This document shows, piece after piece, positions 17,011-24,803 of a DNA stretch of 64,000 bases; position 1 is the first letter of the stretch, and each line of letters begins with the position of its first letter. The position numbers were made by a program, and so were the translations under genes. Source of the DNA: Spiribacter vilamensis (GTDB taxonomy: Bacteria; Pseudomonadota; Gammaproteobacteria; Nitrococcales; Nitrococcaceae); the NCBI RefSeq assembly GCF_004217415.1, contig NZ_SHLI01000001.1, positions 1,879,239 to 1,943,238 on the forward strand. The letters run 5' to 3'. The notes under the pieces are model-generated. The model had not been told where the DNA came from and made no database searches. It worked only from the letters and a program-made list of their open reading frames with translations.

Positions 17011-18258
17011 ATGAGCGCTAGACGGAAAGTGATTTGGTATATCCAGCATTACGCTGGTGGGCCCGGGGTTGGTCGATACCATCGTGGATATCACCTCGGA
17101 AAGAAATGGCTGGATTACGGGTGGGATGTCCACGTTATTGCCGCTGAGAACCATCATCTGATGGATTCAAGTGAATCCGTGAGAACCGACATGACAGTTG
17201 ATGGCGTGAGTTACCACTTTATGCAGGTTCCTCCTTACACAGGCAACGGCTTGTCTCGATTGCGTAACATGCTTCAGTTTGGACGGTCCTTGCTGGATTT
17301 GCGATGCAATGAAATGATTCCGCATCCATCGGTCATAATATACTCGTCGCCTCATTTGTTTGCGGTTCCGGCTGTGAATCGGCTGTGTAAAGACCTGGCG
17401 GTTCCGCAAATTGCTGAAGTACGGGATTTATGGCCGTTATCGCTACACCAGTTGGTCGGAATGAAACGAGTCAATCCCATGGCGGTTTATTTGGGATGGC
17501 TCGAACGGCGATGGTATAAGCGAGCTGATGCGATTGTCTCCCTTTTACCGAATACGCGGGCTCATTGTGAAGAGAGAGGCGGAGATGCGGCACGATGGTA
17601 CTATATTCCCAACGGAGTTTCGTTAGAGGAAATAGAAGAGCCTGCAGAAATCGATGAAAAGTTTTTAGCCAGTTTGCATGAGGCAAAAGCCAGTGGTAAG
17701 CGAATGCTCGCTTACGCTGGAGGAATCGGCAAACCAAATGCGTGCGAGTATATCTTTGCTGCTTTGGAAAAATTGGATGATGAGACGAAAGAAAGCTTAG
17801 TATTAGTCATGGTTGGGGACGGTACTGAGAAAGAACGCTTGAAGGAGCTGGGGGAGAATATCGGCGTGCAGGTGTTGTGGTCCCCCCAGGTTCCGAAGGC
17901 TCAAATCTGGACGATATTCTCCCTAGTAGATGCAGGCGTGATCGTATGGCATCGGAAGAAGCTCTACGAGTACGGGATAAGCGCAAACAAGATCTATGAC
18001 TACATGCTTGCTAAGCTTCCGATTATTCATGCTGTAACGGCGAGTAATGATCCGGTAGCTGAGTCACAGTGCGGCTGGAGTGTGGAAGCTGAAGATCCTT
18101 CAAGACTCGAAGAATCTATTCGAGATTTTATTTTTGCATCATCCGAACTATTAAAGGAAAAAGGCGAGCGTGGTTACGATTGGGTGTTAGAGAATCATGA
18201 ATACGGCAAGTTAGCTGCAAAATACCTGGATGTTGTTGAAGAGGTAACGAACCCTTGA
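17011..18258 (+). CDS. Glycosyltransferase family 4 protein (WbuB-like)
   Basis: This 415-residue GT-B enzyme begins with KVIWYIQHYAGGPGVGRYHR, a start typical of WbuB/WcaI-like amino-sugar transferases. IAEVRDLWPLSLHQLVG follows near residue 135, with YIPNGVSLEEIEE at the domain junction. The donor site is formed by MLAYAGGIGKPNACEYIF, VMVGDGTEKERLKELG and ANKIYDYMLAKLPIIHAV. The WbuB group attaches FucNAc-type sugars to the lipid-linked first sugar; that specificity is only suggested here. The gene is AT-rich, the last AT-rich gene of the locus, and precedes the GC-rich WbpL/WbpM/TviB block. The epimerase/reductase start lies 55 bp downstream. Confidence 0.85.
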   Translation: MSARRKVIWYIQHYAGGPGVGRYHRGYHLGKKWLDYGWDVHVIAAENHHLMDSSESVRTDMTVDGVSYHFMQVPPYTGNGLSRLRNMLQFGRSLLDLRCNEMIPHPSVIIYSSPHLFAVPAVNRLCKDLAVPQIAEVRDLWPLSLHQLVGMKRVNPMAVYLGWLERRWYKRADAIVSLLPNTRAHCEERGGDAARWYYIPNGVSLEEIEEPAEIDEKFLASLHEAKASGKRMLAYAGGIGKPNACEYIFAALEKLDDETKESLVLVMVGDGTEKERLKELGENIGVQVLWSPQVPKAQIWTIFSLVDAGVIVWHRKKLYEYGISANKIYDYMLAKLPIIHAVTASNDPVAESQCGWSVEAEDPSRLEESIRDFIFASSELLKEKGERGYDWVLENHEYGKLAAKYLDVVEEVTNP

Positions 18259-18313
18259 GTTGTGCGTGGGGCCTGACGAGACAGGTTGATTGCGCCGGGC
18301 AGAGGACGGGTGT

Positions 18314-19273
18314 GTGCACTTCTGCGTGACTGGCGCCAGTGGCTTCGTGGGCAAGGCCGTGGTTCAGAAGCTGGTGTCACGGGGTGATTATGTGACGGCT
18401 ATTGCCCGGACCCGTCAGCACAGAGCAAGTCATGGCGATCGTGTTGAGTGGGTTCAGTGTGACCTTTGCGAATCCACACCGCCACGTGAGTCGCTAGGTA
18501 CAGTGGATGCAATTATTCATCTTGCTGGTCGGGCGCATGTGCTGAATGAGCGGGGTAGTGACACGGTGCCTGTGTTTCAGCGGGCGAATGCCGAGGCGAC
18601 CGAACGCCTCGCTGCGCTTGCCGCACGGGTTGGTATCCAGAGGTTCGTGTTTGCCAGTTCCATTGGTGTCCACGGCAGCTCGCTGGCCGATGGGGCGCCT
18701 GTTTCCGAATCGTCGGTGATTGATCCGCTTGAACCCTATGCGGTTTCAAAGTGGGAGGCGGAGCAAAGACTCCGACGGGTTGAAGATGATACCAACCTGG
18801 AAGTGGCGGTCGTCAGACCTGCCCTTGTTGTCGGCCCAGCTGCCCCTGGCAACCTCAACCGACTTGCGAGACTCGTCCGGCGTGGTCTGCCGGTACCGGT
18901 GCCGCGTGTGGACAATGCCCGGTCATTCGTCGAGCTTGATCATCTTGTCGATCTGCTGATCCGCTGTGCGGAGCGACCGGAAGCCGCCGGTGAAACGTTT
19001 GCGGCTGCGGAGTGTGATTGGCCGTCTACACGGGAAGTTATTGAGTGGATTGGGGAGGGAGCTGGTCGCCATATGCGTTGCATTAGGCTCCCGAACTCAT
19101 TTCTTCGTGGTGCCGCCCGGTTGGTGGGGCAGGGCCGACTGTACGATAAGCTATACGGCGATTTGCGTGTTGACGCGGCCCACGCTCGCCAGCGTCTTGG
19201 TTGGCAAACTCCGCGTCCATTGGCCGACGCTTTTCGAGACGTAGGCTGGGCTTTCCGCAACTCGACAGGGTGA
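18314..19273 (+). CDS. NAD-dependent epimerase/dehydratase (UDP-4-keto-hexosamine reductase/epimerase-like)
   Basis: This 319-residue extended short-chain dehydrogenase has the NAD(P)-binding motif VTGASGFVGKAVV at the N-terminus, IIHLAGRAHV, the catalytic Ser in FVFASSIGVHG, and the Y-x3-K pair in PYAVSKWEAEQ. NARSFVELDHLVDLLIRCAE is typical of the WbpV/WbpK/FnlB-like group, which reduces 4-keto products of the WbpM-type dehydratase. I chose the GTG at 18314 because AGAGGA lies 7 bp before it; a TTG at 18290 is also in frame. Next to WbpL- and WbpM-type genes, a role in making UDP-QuiNAc or UDP-FucNAc is likely. Confidence 0.8.
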   Translation: MHFCVTGASGFVGKAVVQKLVSRGDYVTAIARTRQHRASHGDRVEWVQCDLCESTPPRESLGTVDAIIHLAGRAHVLNERGSDTVPVFQRANAEATERLAALAARVGIQRFVFASSIGVHGSSLADGAPVSESSVIDPLEPYAVSKWEAEQRLRRVEDDTNLEVAVVRPALVVGPAAPGNLNRLARLVRRGLPVPVPRVDNARSFVELDHLVDLLIRCAERPEAAGETFAAAECDWPSTREVIEWIGEGAGRHMRCIRLPNSFLRGAARLVGQGRLYDKLYGDLRVDAAHARQRLGWQTPRPLADAFRDVGWAFRNSTG

Positions 19274-19293
19274 GTGCATAGATTCAGGCTCTC

Positions 19294-20304
19294 ATGACAG
19301 TAATGTTTTCGCTTTCAGCGGCTCTGATGGTCGCGTTTTTGTTGACGGGTATATTGCGCCGCTACGCCCTACGCACAGACCTGATGGACATCCCCAACGA
19401 CCGCAGCTCCCACGAGGTACCGACGCCCCGAGGTGGTGGCGTGGCCATCGTGGTCGTATCTCTGGTCGGCCTGGTTGGGTTGGGTTTGTCGGCCGCGATG
19501 CCGATAACAGCATTGCTCGCTTTGGGCCTTGGAGGAGCGGTGGTTGCAGGGATTGGCTGGCTCGATGATCACAGGGATGTCCCGGCCCGTTGGCGCCTGC
19601 TGGTGCACCTGGTAGCCGCCGCCTGGGTTGTCGTATTGGCCAGAGGCGCGCCGCCGCTGGCGCTGCCCGGAGTGAGTTGGGAGTGGGGTTGGTTCGGTGC
19701 GGTTGTTCTGGTTTTATTCATCGGCTGGATGCTGAACCTCTACAACTTCATGGACGGCATCGACGGGATTGCTGGAGTCGAGGCAATCACCGTGGCGGGT
19801 CCCGCCGCCGCGATGCTGTGGTGGTTGGGTGCATTGGAGTGGGCCTCAGTAGCGGCGTTGATGGCTTCGGCGACGCTCGGTTTTCTGGCCTGGAACTGGC
19901 CGCCGGCGAAAATCTTCATGGGCGATGCCGGGAGCGGATTCATTGGTTTCATGCTTGCCGCGCTGGCCGTACTGACCTGGGCGGATGCGGGGCTCTCGAT
20001 CTGGGCGTGGCTGATTCTGCTGGGCGTGTTCATCGTCGATGCGACCATCACGCTGGTTCGGCGGGCGGTGCGGGGTGAGAAATTCTACGAAGCGCACCGC
20101 AGCCATGCGTACCAGCATGCATCGCGATATTACAATCGCCACCTCCCGGTGACGATTGCCATTGGTGTGATTAATCTCCTCTGGCTGACACCGCTGGCGT
20201 TCACTGCTGCTTATCTGCCGGAGTGGGGGATCGTGCTGCTGCTGCTGGCATGGACGCCACTTTTGCTGGGCTGTCTTCGCTACCGTGCCGGGCTACCAGA
20301 TTAA
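19294..20304 (+). CDS. Undecaprenyl-phosphate glycosyl-1-phosphate transferase (WecA/WbpL/MraY family)
   Basis: This 336-residue polytopic membrane protein has about ten hydrophobic segments. Family motifs occur in order: DIPNDRSSHEVPTPRGGG, the Asp pair in GIGWLDDHRD, NLYNFMDGIDGIAG, KIFMGDAGSGFIGF, and EAHRSHAYQHASRYY near the C-terminus. These enzymes transfer a HexNAc-1-phosphate (here likely QuiNAc, FucNAc or GlcNAc) to undecaprenyl phosphate on the cytosolic face, starting lipid-linked repeat-unit assembly. Placement directly before the WbpM-type dehydratase is as in Pseudomonas O-antigen loci, which makes WbpL the closest named relative. It lies 20 bp after the reductase gene and is GC-rich. 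Confidence 0.9.
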   Translation: MTVMFSLSAALMVAFLLTGILRRYALRTDLMDIPNDRSSHEVPTPRGGGVAIVVVSLVGLVGLGLSAAMPITALLALGLGGAVVAGIGWLDDHRDVPARWRLLVHLVAAAWVVVLARGAPPLALPGVSWEWGWFGAVVLVLFIGWMLNLYNFMDGIDGIAGVEAITVAGPAAAMLWWLGALEWASVAALMASATLGFLAWNWPPAKIFMGDAGSGFIGFMLAALAVLTWADAGLSIWAWLILLGVFIVDATITLVRRAVRGEKFYEAHRSHAYQHASRYYNRHLPVTIAIGVINLLWLTPLAFTAAYLPEWGIVLLLLAWTPLLLGCLRYRAGLPD

Positions 20305-20410
20305 AAGCCTGCTGGCTAAGACATGAACCGCATCGCCAAAGTGGTAACCTCCGTCATGCAGCAGGCAACGACCTCTTAGTTCCTAACCCGGTCATTGCCA
20401 GGAGGGCTTA

Positions 20411-22420
20411 ATGGCTTCTTACAGGATGTTCTCAAAGCTTGTAGGCCTGAAACGCCCGTACAAGCAGGCCATCATGCTGGTGGCGGACTTCCTGCTGATG
20501 GCCATTGTGGTTTGGGCGGCGTTCGCTTTGCGGTTAGGGGACGGGCTCTCCAGTCAGTTTACGGGGCACTGGTATTTGGCCCTGCTACTGCCCGCCGTTA
20601 GTCTACCGATCTTCTATCTGGTCGGGCTCTATAACGCCATGGTTCGATTCATGGGACCGGTGGAGGTGTGGGCCGTCATCCGCGGAGTGACCGCCTCGAC
20701 GCTGGTGTTTGTCGGCATGTACCTGGCGCTGGGCCCCCAGGCGATACCGCGCACCACCATCACCATCTATTGGCTGATAGGCCTGCTGCTTATCGGCGGA
20801 TCGCGGTTCCTGGTGCGCGCCCGCTACCAGGCCTATATCAAGCAATATTCCCCGCGTGAGCCGGTGGCGATATACGGCGCCGGCGCCGCCGGCCGGCAAC
20901 TGGCCCTGTCCCTGCTCTCCACCCGCGAGTACGAGCCGGTCGCCTTTCTTGATGACAATCACGGCCTGATTGGCACCGTCATCCAGGGGGTCGAGGTCTG
21001 CTCGCCCGAAACACTCCCCGAACTGATCCGCGACGAGCACCTCAAGCACGTCCTGCTGGCCATGCCCTCGGCCACCCGCGCCCGGCGCCGGGCCATCGTC
21101 GAGTCCCTCGAAAACCAACCCGTGCATGTGCGCTCCATCCCCGCCATGGGGGCACTGGTGGGCGGCACCGCCCGCATCGAGGACATCCGCGAGGTGGATA
21201 TCGAGGACATCCTCGGCCGAGACCCCGTCACACCGGATGACCGCCTGTTGCGCCGCTGCATCACCGATCGATCCGTGATGGTGACGGGCGCTGGCGGCTC
21301 CATCGGCGCCGAACTCTGCCGCCAGATCATCGCCCTCCAGCCCCGCCGACTCATCCTCTTCGAGCGCTCGGAACCCGCGCTCTATCACATCGAACGCGAA
21401 CTCCGGGGCCTGCTGGCGGCGAACGAGAACGCAGACGTAGAGCTCATCGCCTGCATGGGGTCGGTGAGTCATCAGAGTCGCCTCGAAGCCGTGATGCGGG
21501 ACTACGCGGTGCACACCGTCTACCACGCCGCCGCTTACAAGCATGTCCCGCTCGTCGAAGCCAATCCCCTCGAAGGCCTGCGCAACAACAGCTTCGGCAC
21601 CTGGCGGGCCGCGCTGGCCGCCCGTGCCACCGGCGTCGAGCACTTCGTGCTGGTCTCCACCGACAAGGCCGTTCGCCCTACCAACGTCATGGGCGCGACC
21701 AAGCGCCTCGCCGAACTCCTGCTCCAGGCCCTCGCCGCGGCGGATGCGCAGGCGCTGGCCAACCGGCTGCCGCCCGCCAACGGCCAGACGACGTTTTCGA
21801 TGGTGCGCTTTGGCAATGTGCTTAATTCCTCGGGGTCGGTGGTGCCGCTGTTCCGCCAGCAGATCCGCGCCGGCGGGCCGGTGACGGTGACCCATTCGGA
21901 GGTGACGCGGTATTTCATGACGATCCCCGAGGCGGCGAGCCTCGTCATTCAGGCCGGTTCCATGGCCGAGGGCGGCGAGGTGTTCGTGCTGGATATGGGC
22001 GAGCCGGTGCGGATTACGGACCTGGCCCGCCGCCTGATCCAGCTGAGCGGCTACAGCGTGCGCGATCACCGCAACCCCGACGGCGATATCGCCATCGAGT
22101 ACATCGGCCTGCGCCCCGGCGAGAAGCTCTACGAGGAACTGCTGCTCGGCGAGAACTGCGCGGGCACCCATCACCCGATGATCCAGCAGGCCCGCGAAGA
22201 GTTTCTGGCGTTCCCGGCGATGATGGCGCGCCTCGACGAGCTGGATGACGCCAGTCGCGCGCAGGATGCCCCGCGGGCGGAACAGATCCTGACGCAGTGC
22301 GTGGCGGGGTTCGAGCGGCCGGGGGGCGAGGCGAGCACTGCGCTTGTCGAGACTGACGATGGCCCGGCGGCGGTGCCGGAACTGCGCGTCGTCCCCGATC
22401 CGCCACGATCCACCCACTGA
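20411..22420 (+). CDS. wbpM: UDP-N-acetylglucosamine 4,6-dehydratase, WbpM/CapD/FlaA1 type
   Basis: This 669-residue protein has four N-terminal membrane segments (about residues 15-125), then a CoA-binding-like Rossmann region with AIYGAGAAGRQLALSLL near residue 155. The catalytic SDR domain starts at VTGAGGSIGAEL near residue 290. The active site reads LVSTDKAVRPTNVMGATKR, with Met where most SDRs have Tyr, as known for WbpM and FlaA1. The enzyme makes UDP-2-acetamido-2,6-dideoxy-4-keto-hexose, the precursor of QuiNAc and FucNAc. GGAGGG at 20401-20406 is an almost perfect ribosome-binding site. WbpL-type, WbpM-type and TviB-type genes in this order form the conserved GC-rich end of the locus. 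Confidence 0.93.
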   Translation: MASYRMFSKLVGLKRPYKQAIMLVADFLLMAIVVWAAFALRLGDGLSSQFTGHWYLALLLPAVSLPIFYLVGLYNAMVRFMGPVEVWAVIRGVTASTLVFVGMYLALGPQAIPRTTITIYWLIGLLLIGGSRFLVRARYQAYIKQYSPREPVAIYGAGAAGRQLALSLLSTREYEPVAFLDDNHGLIGTVIQGVEVCSPETLPELIRDEHLKHVLLAMPSATRARRRAIVESLENQPVHVRSIPAMGALVGGTARIEDIREVDIEDILGRDPVTPDDRLLRRCITDRSVMVTGAGGSIGAELCRQIIALQPRRLILFERSEPALYHIERELRGLLAANENADVELIACMGSVSHQSRLEAVMRDYAVHTVYHAAAYKHVPLVEANPLEGLRNNSFGTWRAALAARATGVEHFVLVSTDKAVRPTNVMGATKRLAELLLQALAAADAQALANRLPPANGQTTFSMVRFGNVLNSSGSVVPLFRQQIRAGGPVTVTHSEVTRYFMTIPEAASLVIQAGSMAEGGEVFVLDMGEPVRITDLARRLIQLSGYSVRDHRNPDGDIAIEYIGLRPGEKLYEELLLGENCAGTHHPMIQQAREEFLAFPAMMARLDELDDASRAQDAPRAEQILTQCVAGFERPGGEASTALVETDDGPAAVPELRVVPDPPRSTH

Positions 22421-22447
22421 ATCCATTCAACGGAATCCACTACTGAT

Positions 22448-23746
22448 ATGAACTTGCCCACCGACCCTCGCATCGCCGTCATCGGCCTTGGCTACGTCGG
22501 CCTGCCCCTGGCGGCGGCCTTCGCCGAGGCCTACGCCGTCACCGGCTTCGATATCGACACCCGCCGCATCGCCGAGCTCGAGGCCGGGCACGATCGCACC
22601 GATGAGCTGAGCGCGGCCGAGCTGGCGACGGCCGCCACCCACGGCATCCGCTATGCCAGTGACCCATCGGCCCTCGCCGACTGCGATGTCCTGATCGTCA
22701 CCGTGCCCACGCCCATCGACGCCTACCGCCGGCCCGACCTGGGGCCCCTGCTCAAGGCGAGCGAGACCGTCGGCCAGGCGATTAAGCCCGGTGCCGTGGT
22801 GATCTTCGAGTCCACGGTCTACCCCGGCGCCACGGAGGAAGACTGCATTCCGGTGATCGAGCGGGCCTCGGGCCTGACCTATGGCGAGGGCTTTTTCGCC
22901 GGCTACAGCCCCGAGCGCATCAACCCCGGGGACAAAGCCCATCGCGTCACCGATATCGTCAAGGTCACCAGCGGCTCGACCGCCGAGGTGGCGGAGTTCG
23001 TGGACGGGCTCTACGCCCGGGTCATCACCGCCGGCACCCACAAGGCGCCAAGCATCGCCGTCGCCGAGGCGGCGAAGGTCATCGAGAACACCCAGCGCGA
23101 CGTCAATATCGCGCTGGTCAACGAGCTGGCGCTGCTGTTCAACCGGCTCGAGCTCGATACCCAGGCCGTTCTGGAAGCGGCCGGGACCAAGTGGAATTTC
23201 CTGCCGTTCCGCCCCGGCCTGGTCGGCGGGCACTGTATTGGCGTCGATCCCTACTACCTCACCCACAAGGCTCAGGCGGTGGGGCACCACCCCGAGATGA
23301 TCCTCGCTGGCCGGCGGCTCAACGACGGCATGGGCGCGCATGTCGCCCACGAGGTGGTGAAGGGCCTGATCAAGCGCGGTACCTGCATCCCCCAGGCCCG
23401 CGTGCTGGTGCTGGGCCTGGCGTTCAAGGAAAACACCCCCGACCTGCGCAACACCCGCGTCATCGATATCGTCCATGAGCTGCAGGACTACGGCGCCACC
23501 GTCGAGGTCCACGACCCGGTGGTGGATGCCGAGGAGGCGCGGGATGAGTTCGGGGTGGCGCTGCTGGGCGCGGAGGCGCTGGAGGGCGAGGGCGGCCAGG
23601 CCTTCGATGCCGCCATCCTCGCCGTCGCCCACCGGCCGTTTCTCGAGGCCGGCCCGGCCGGGATTCGGGGCTGGTTGAAACCGGATGGTTATCTGTACGA
23701 CGTGAAGTACGCCTTTGGTGCCGATGAGGTGGATGGGCGGTTGTAA
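22448..23746 (+). CDS. tviB: UDP-HexNAc 6-dehydrogenase, TviB/WbpO-type nucleotide-sugar dehydrogenase
   Basis: This 432-residue protein has the NAD-binding motif [17 protein letters not shown] at residues 9-25, the VTVPTPID and [13 protein letters not shown] segments, and the catalytic Cys in [17 protein letters not shown] near residue 262. A third domain ([17 protein letters not shown]) completes the UDP-glucose/GDP-mannose dehydrogenase family. The [12 protein letters not shown] and [14 protein letters not shown] segments point to the Vi-antigen TviB branch. The enzyme oxidises C6 of UDP-GlcNAc or UDP-GalNAc to the uronic acid with two NAD+. It lies 27 bp after wbpM and is the last gene of the operon, ahead of a strong terminator. 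A partner C4 epimerase (TviC) is not next to it. Confidence 0.88.
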   Translation: MNLPTDPRIAVIGLGYVGLPLAAAFAEAYAVTGFDIDTRRIAELEAGHDRTDELSAAELATAATHGIRYASDPSALADCDVLIVTVPTPIDAYRRPDLGPLLKASETVGQAIKPGAVVIFESTVYPGATEEDCIPVIERASGLTYGEGFFAGYSPERINPGDKAHRVTDIVKVTSGSTAEVAEFVDGLYARVITAGTHKAPSIAVAEAAKVIENTQRDVNIALVNELALLFNRLELDTQAVLEAAGTKWNFLPFRPGLVGGHCIGVDPYYLTHKAQAVGHHPEMILAGRRLNDGMGAHVAHEVVKGLIKRGTCIPQARVLVLGLAFKENTPDLRNTRVIDIVHELQDYGATVEVHDPVVDAEEARDEFGVALLGAEALEGEGGQAFDAAILAVAHRPFLEAGPAGIRGWLKPDGYLYDVKYAFGADEVDGRL

Positions 23747-23774
23747 CGTCTGCGCGCAACGCGGATGACCGTGT

Positions 23775-23812
23775 AAGGGCTGGCGGCTTCGGTTGCCGGC
23801 CCCTTTTGTTTT
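23775..23812 (+). terminator. Rho-independent terminator after the polysaccharide operon
   Basis: GGGCTGGCGGC pairs with GTTGCCGGCCC around a TTCG tetraloop, giving an 11-bp GC-rich stem with three G-U wobbles. CCTTTTGTTTTT follows. It begins about 30 bp after the tviB stop and is the strongest terminator I see in the window. Confidence 0.85.
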
Positions 23813-23973
23813 TGGCGGTGGTGGGGGCCGCCAGGGCCGGCGAAGCGCAGTGGGTGACGCGCCGGGGGGGGGAGCCCCGGGATATCCAGCTCTGATGTTT
23901 CTGCTCGTAATCCGTTTACCGGCGATTAGCGTATTGGTCGTCCGCGCCTTCTGTTAGTTGTTGGCGGACCCTT

Positions 23974-24017
23974 GCACACGGTGAGTGTGTATTGATCGAT
24001 ACGTATTGCCCGTGTGC
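23974..24017. repeat. 44-bp dispersed palindromic element, copy 1
   Basis: GCACACGG at the left pairs with CCGTGTGC at the right, and the centre GTATTGATCGATAC is self-complementary. A closely similar 44-bp copy lies at 53892-53935 (about three differences, conserved flank ACCCTTTGCACACGG), and a decayed copy starts at 52881. The core of the 129-bp array at 63195 onward aligns at the same length. Copies in the accessory region all sit beside toxin-antitoxin genes. Confidence 0.75.
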
Positions 24018-24105
24018 ACGGCCTGGCGAAGACCTGCTACATCTGACATCCCGATCGGTGCTCTCTGGAATAGCGCCTTGCTCCGCTCGCTTATACTTTC
24101 TATTC

Positions 24106-24125
24106 TGTACTGGAGTACCGTACAA
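24106..24125. promoter_or_regulatory. Candidate YefM-type operator
   Basis: Three GTAC half-sites (24107, 24115, 24120) lie just before the antitoxin start, two of them within TGTAC or GTACA. YefM autorepressors are known to bind TGTACA-type palindromes. The second YefM-YoeB module has two GTAC half-sites at the matching place (57564 and 57576). Confidence 0.5.
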
Positions 24126-24139
24126 CTCGAGGTAATGCG

Positions 24140-24412
24140 ATGGCGACCGTGAGCGTGAATCAGTTTCGCGACAATCTGAAGGCCTTTGTCGAGCGCTGCC
24201 TGAGCGAGCACGAACCGCTGCGGGTTACCCGCCGTTCCGGCGAGGACTTCGTGGTCATGAGCGCGGAGGACTGGGAGCGGGAGCAGGAGACGCTCTACGT
24301 CTTGCAAAACAGTCGTTTGATGGAGCAGATCGCCGAGTCGATCAGGACACACGGCGAGCGCGGGGGCTACCGCCCGACGGCCGACGAGTTTGAGGAAATT
24401 AACGCTGAATGA
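24140..24412 (+). CDS. Type II antitoxin, YefM/Phd family
   Basis: This 90-residue antitoxin starts MATVSVNQFRDNLKAFVERC and has VTRRSGEDFVVMSAEDWERE, the DNA-binding half of YefM/Phd proteins. An acidic C-terminal tail (YRPTADEFEEINAE) wraps the toxin. TCGAGG precedes the ATG by 6 bp. It overlaps the toxin gene by 4 bp (ATGA), the usual arrangement for tight coupling. It should repress its own promoter; GTAC half-sites at 24106-24125 are the likely operator. The tviB operon ends upstream with a terminator, so the module is transcribed on its own. Confidence 0.85.
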   Translation: MATVSVNQFRDNLKAFVERCLSEHEPLRVTRRSGEDFVVMSAEDWEREQETLYVLQNSRLMEQIAESIRTHGERGGYRPTADEFEEINAE

Positions 24413-24678
24413 GGGCGGTGGTTTTCGAGGGTCGAACCCGGGACGCCTACGAGGAGATTCGCCGGCGCGATCGTAAGCTTCATGAGGCAACACGCCGGGT
24501 GATTCGCGAACTCATTCGGTGTGATGACCCCGCCATCGGTACGGGAAAGCCGGAGCCACTGCGACACAGCCTTTCGGGCCTCTGGTCGCGGCGGCTTTCC
24601 GCCCGGGATCGCATTATCTACCGCTTTGACGAGACCGCGATCTACATCTACGCGCTCGGTGGGCACTACGAGGGATGA
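24409..24678 (+). CDS. Type II toxin, Txe/YoeB family mRNA interferase
   Basis: This 89-residue protein has the YoeB signature GTGKPEPLRHSLSGLWSRRL, followed by RDRIIYRF and the C-terminal GGHYEG. In YoeB the KPE glutamate, the central arginine and the terminal His-Tyr pair cut mRNA in the ribosomal A site; all are present. Two extra residues follow the His-Tyr pair. It differs clearly from the second YoeB in the window (57843), so the two modules are probably independent acquisitions. Confidence 0.87.
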   Translation: MRAVVFEGRTRDAYEEIRRRDRKLHEATRRVIRELIRCDDPAIGTGKPEPLRHSLSGLWSRRLSARDRIIYRFDETAIYIYALGGHYEG

Positions 24679-24803
24679 TGTCGGCCGTTTCGACCGATGT
24701 CAGTTGTTTGCAACCGCGTGCACACGCACGCAAGACCTTGTGATCCTCCTCAATTCGAATAGGCTGCATTGTCGATAATGCGGCAAGAAGGGATGCACTC
24801 GAC

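Noticed and set aside
20603..22426. Long minus-strand open frame opposite wbpM
   Set aside because: It is the GC-rich shadow of the clearly coding plus strand (His-, Gly- and Arg-rich, no domain), a common artefact in GC-rich genes.
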